NCBI GenBank assembly: GCA_964613745.1 | Contig: CAZTJA010000068.1 | Location: forward strand, 1-16,038 | Origin: CAZTJA01 sp964613745 | GTDB taxonomy: Bacteria > Desulfobacterota > Desulfomonilia > Desulfomonilales > Desulfomonilaceae | DNA: 16,038 nt | Direction of reading: 5' to 3' | Part shown: positions 14,814-16,038 of the stretch, in pieces | Layout of the letters: every line of letters starts with the position of its first letter | How positions within the stretch are numbered: position 1 is the first letter of the stretch | Translations under genes and position numbers: made by a program | The notes under the pieces: generated by a model | Seen by the model: the letters and a program-made list of their open reading frames with translations, nothing else | Told to the model about the DNA's origin: nothing | The model's database searches: none

Positions 14814-14990
14814 ATGAGAGTTGATGATAATATAGAACGAAGTGAGAATTCGGCGAATCTCGTGGACTGTGATCACATGGATGATCGGGTAAAGCGTATC
14901 ATGTGCAAAATCAGTAATAGGTCACGTCTCAATTGTTCAAATGAATCAGATCCAACGGCAAAATCGATTTGTATGGGCATGCCCAGTTAA
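14814..14990 (+). CDS. Unrecognised 58-residue four-cysteine protein
   Basis: A short ORF with a textbook ribosome binding site, AGGAG (14801-14805), exactly 8 bases before the ATG. This is the main reason to accept it. The protein is hydrophilic with no signal peptide or membrane helix, so it is probably cytoplasmic. It has an acidic N-terminal half (RVDDNIERSEN, CDHMDDR) and a more basic middle (KRIMCKISNRSR). Four cysteines are spaced almost evenly at 19, 31, 41 and 53, giving Cx11Cx9Cx11C. H21 lies beside C19. Metal binding or disulfide linkage is possible, but the spacing matches no zinc-ribbon or ferredoxin motif I know. It lies between two exported-protein genes on the same strand. The function is unknown, and it could be a regulator or a chance ORF with a good ribosome site. 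Confidence 0.55.
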   Translation: MRVDDNIERSENSANLVDCDHMDDRVKRIMCKISNRSRLNCSNESDPTAKSICMGMPS

Positions 14991-15143
14991 CAAAAAGCCG
15001 CAGTATTTCAAGAGGGAAGGAGCTTTGGCTCTCTTCTCGCGTTCTGTGCACCCAGTTTGATTGAATTGCATAGTTTAGTTCCCACCCATTGCGAATTGTT
15101 GAACATCAAAGACGGCGAATCGAATTAGTAAGGAGTTCAGCCT

Positions 15144-15407
15144 ATGAAAATAATACAATTGGGAATTCTTATGTTTCTCATTTTACTATTCTCGCCGGGG
15201 ATGGTACCGGCTCAGAATCTTGAAAACGGAGCGAATGCAGGTTTCGAGAACGGCAAGACTCGACCACCTGGAGAGCTGTCTCCGGAAACCGCAGCGAAAT
15301 CTGACGTGGACAACCCTTACAAAGACATATTGGCTGAAGGGCGAAACCCCTTCACACCAAAGGACAACACCAAAATGGCGGGAGAGAATCCTCCCGTTGG
15401 CGGTTAA
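15144..15407 (+). CDS. Small exported hypothetical protein, 87 residues
   Basis: No family is recognised. It has a strong signal peptide (MKIIQLGILMFLILLFSPGMVPA) with a predicted cleavage around residues 23-24; there is no Cys, so it is not a lipoprotein. The mature part is about 64 residues, hydrophilic and Pro/Asn/Gly-rich (ENGANAGFENGKTRPPGE, then DNPYKDILAEGRNPFTPKD, then GENPPVGG), probably with little fixed structure. AAGGAG stands 8 bases before the ATG at 15144. It is downstream of the PG-repeat and four-Cys genes on the same strand, separated from the latter by 153 bases, so it may have its own promoter. Composition and export suggest a periplasmic or surface role shared with the PG-repeat protein, but no motif shows it. 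Confidence 0.75.
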   Translation: MKIIQLGILMFLILLFSPGMVPAQNLENGANAGFENGKTRPPGELSPETAAKSDVDNPYKDILAEGRNPFTPKDNTKMAGENPPVGG

Positions 15408-15434
15408 TTATTCGGGTTGAGAGCATATCTTGAT

Positions 15435-15458
15435 AGTTCCCGGTTCACTCCGGGAACT
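15435..15458. terminator. Perfect 9-bp hairpin between convergent genes
   Basis: AGTTCCCGG (15435-15443) pairs with CCGGGAACT (15450-15458) around TTCACT. It lies 27 bases after the stop of the small exported gene and between it and the convergent Crp/Fnr gene, so it could end transcription from either side. No U tract is present on either strand. Confidence 0.5.
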
Positions 15459-15519
15459 CCTTGATGAAGAACAGCGAAGTTATAAAGAATTTGTTCAGAC
15501 GAGTATCTTTTTAAGGTAT

Positions 15520-16038
15520 TTAAAGACGTTTAGAACCATCTGCTAAGGCATCCAGTCCTGGCCTATCTTTAATAAGTATTATAGAACCGTCGGCAGATAT
15601 GAGACCCTGTTTGGTCATCTTCGCCAAAATACGAGATAATGTTTCAGGAATGGTTCCGAGCATGCCGGCAAGTTGACTCTTAGGTATGTCCAGCTCCACT
15701 TTGTCCGTCCCCCCTTTTTCTCGGCTCAAGTAAAGTAAATGGGTAGCGAGCCGCCCCGGAACTTCCTTTAATGAGAGATCATCCACCAACATCGTGAACC
15801 TTCTCAGTCGTCTCGAAAGAACAGCCAGCATGTTAAGAGCCAACAAGGGGTTGTCGGTGATAAGTCGAATGAATTCAGGCCTGGGAATAAAAAGGAATGA
15901 GCTGTCCTCCATGGCTACCGCATGAGCTGGGAAACGTCTTCCTTCAAAAACAGGCACTTCACCGAATGGTTCTCCGGGTCCGAAGAGATGGAGAATTTGC
16001 TCCTTGCCTTCAGCGGAAATTTTATAGATCTTAATCCT
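15520..16038 (-). CDS. Crp/Fnr-family transcription regulator (N-terminus outside the window)
   Basis: The 172 C-terminal residues are visible. First comes the second half of a cyclic-nucleotide-binding-type beta barrel: RIKIYKISAEGKEQILHLFGPGEPFGEVPVFEG, then the FLFIPRPEF strand. Next is the long dimerisation helix (about NMLAVLSRRLRRFTMLVDDL). Last is an HTH_CRP domain with LDIPKSQLAGMLGTIPETLSRILAKMTKQGLI, whose recognition helix contains E and SR as in Crp/Fnr proteins. No cysteines lie in the visible barrel, but the N-terminal segment where Fnr-type cluster ligands would sit is missing, so oxygen, NO or nucleotide sensing cannot be decided. It converges with the small secreted-protein gene, and its own target is unknown. 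Confidence 0.93.
   Translation of the reverse strand, partial: RIKIYKISAEGKEQILHLFGPGEPFGEVPVFEGRRFPAHAVAMEDSSFLFIPRPEFIRLITDNPLLALNMLAVLSRRLRRFTMLVDDLSLKEVPGRLATHLLYLSREKGGTDKVELDIPKSQLAGMLGTIPETLSRILAKMTKQGLISADGSIILIKDRPGLDALADGSKRL

Noticed and set aside
1..16038. tRNA, rRNA, insertion sequences, phage attachment sites or defence genes
   Set aside because: No cloverleaf, rRNA-like stretch, transposase, terminal repeat or defence-type protein was seen on either strand by eye.

Overview
The window looks like a chromosomal segment from an anaerobic, probably sulfate-reducing or syntrophic bacterium of the former Deltaproteobacteria (Desulfobacterota). This is an inference from gene content: an acyl-CoA dehydrogenase, EtfBA and a membrane CCG-type iron-sulfur protein in one operon, type III pantothenate kinase, tandem PilT ATPases, and a Crp/Fnr regulator typical of anaerobes. 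No 16S or other marker is present. Base composition looks moderate and even, except for more A+T in the intergenic stretches.

Layout. Positions 1-860 (minus strand) hold a PaaI-type hotdog thioesterase followed 12 bases later by a response regulator cut by the window edge. Positions 1278-2174 (minus) encode an unusual class I glutamine-amidotransferase-like protein with a signal peptide. Positions 2369-4388 (minus) hold an HDAC-like deacetylase and, downstream of it, truB. coaX (4646-5428) diverges from the deacetylase. Two adjacent pilT paralogues (5468-7633, minus) converge on coaX. A 500-base non-coding region rich in inverted repeats separates pilT from the main plus-strand operon.

The operon at 8138-13883 reads: acyl-CoA dehydrogenase, XRE-cupin regulator, membrane FeS oxidoreductase, etfB, etfA. 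The inferred electron path is acyl-CoA to dehydrogenase FAD, to EtfBA, to the membrane FeS protein, to menaquinone. The cupin regulator is probably a local sensor. A perfect 13-bp hairpin ends the operon.

Positions 14101-15407 hold three short unrecognised genes, each with a good ribosome binding site. They encode an exported Ser/Gly/Ala-rich protein with six exact heptapeptide PG repeats, a 58-residue four-cysteine protein, and an exported 87-residue protein. The window ends in the C-terminal part of a Crp/Fnr regulator on the minus strand.

No complete new system is demonstrable. The best leads are the reciprocal His-box losses in the two PilT paralogues, the exported amidotransferase-like protein, the PG-heptad protein with its small neighbours, and the missing cluster ligands in one half of the FeS oxidoreductase.
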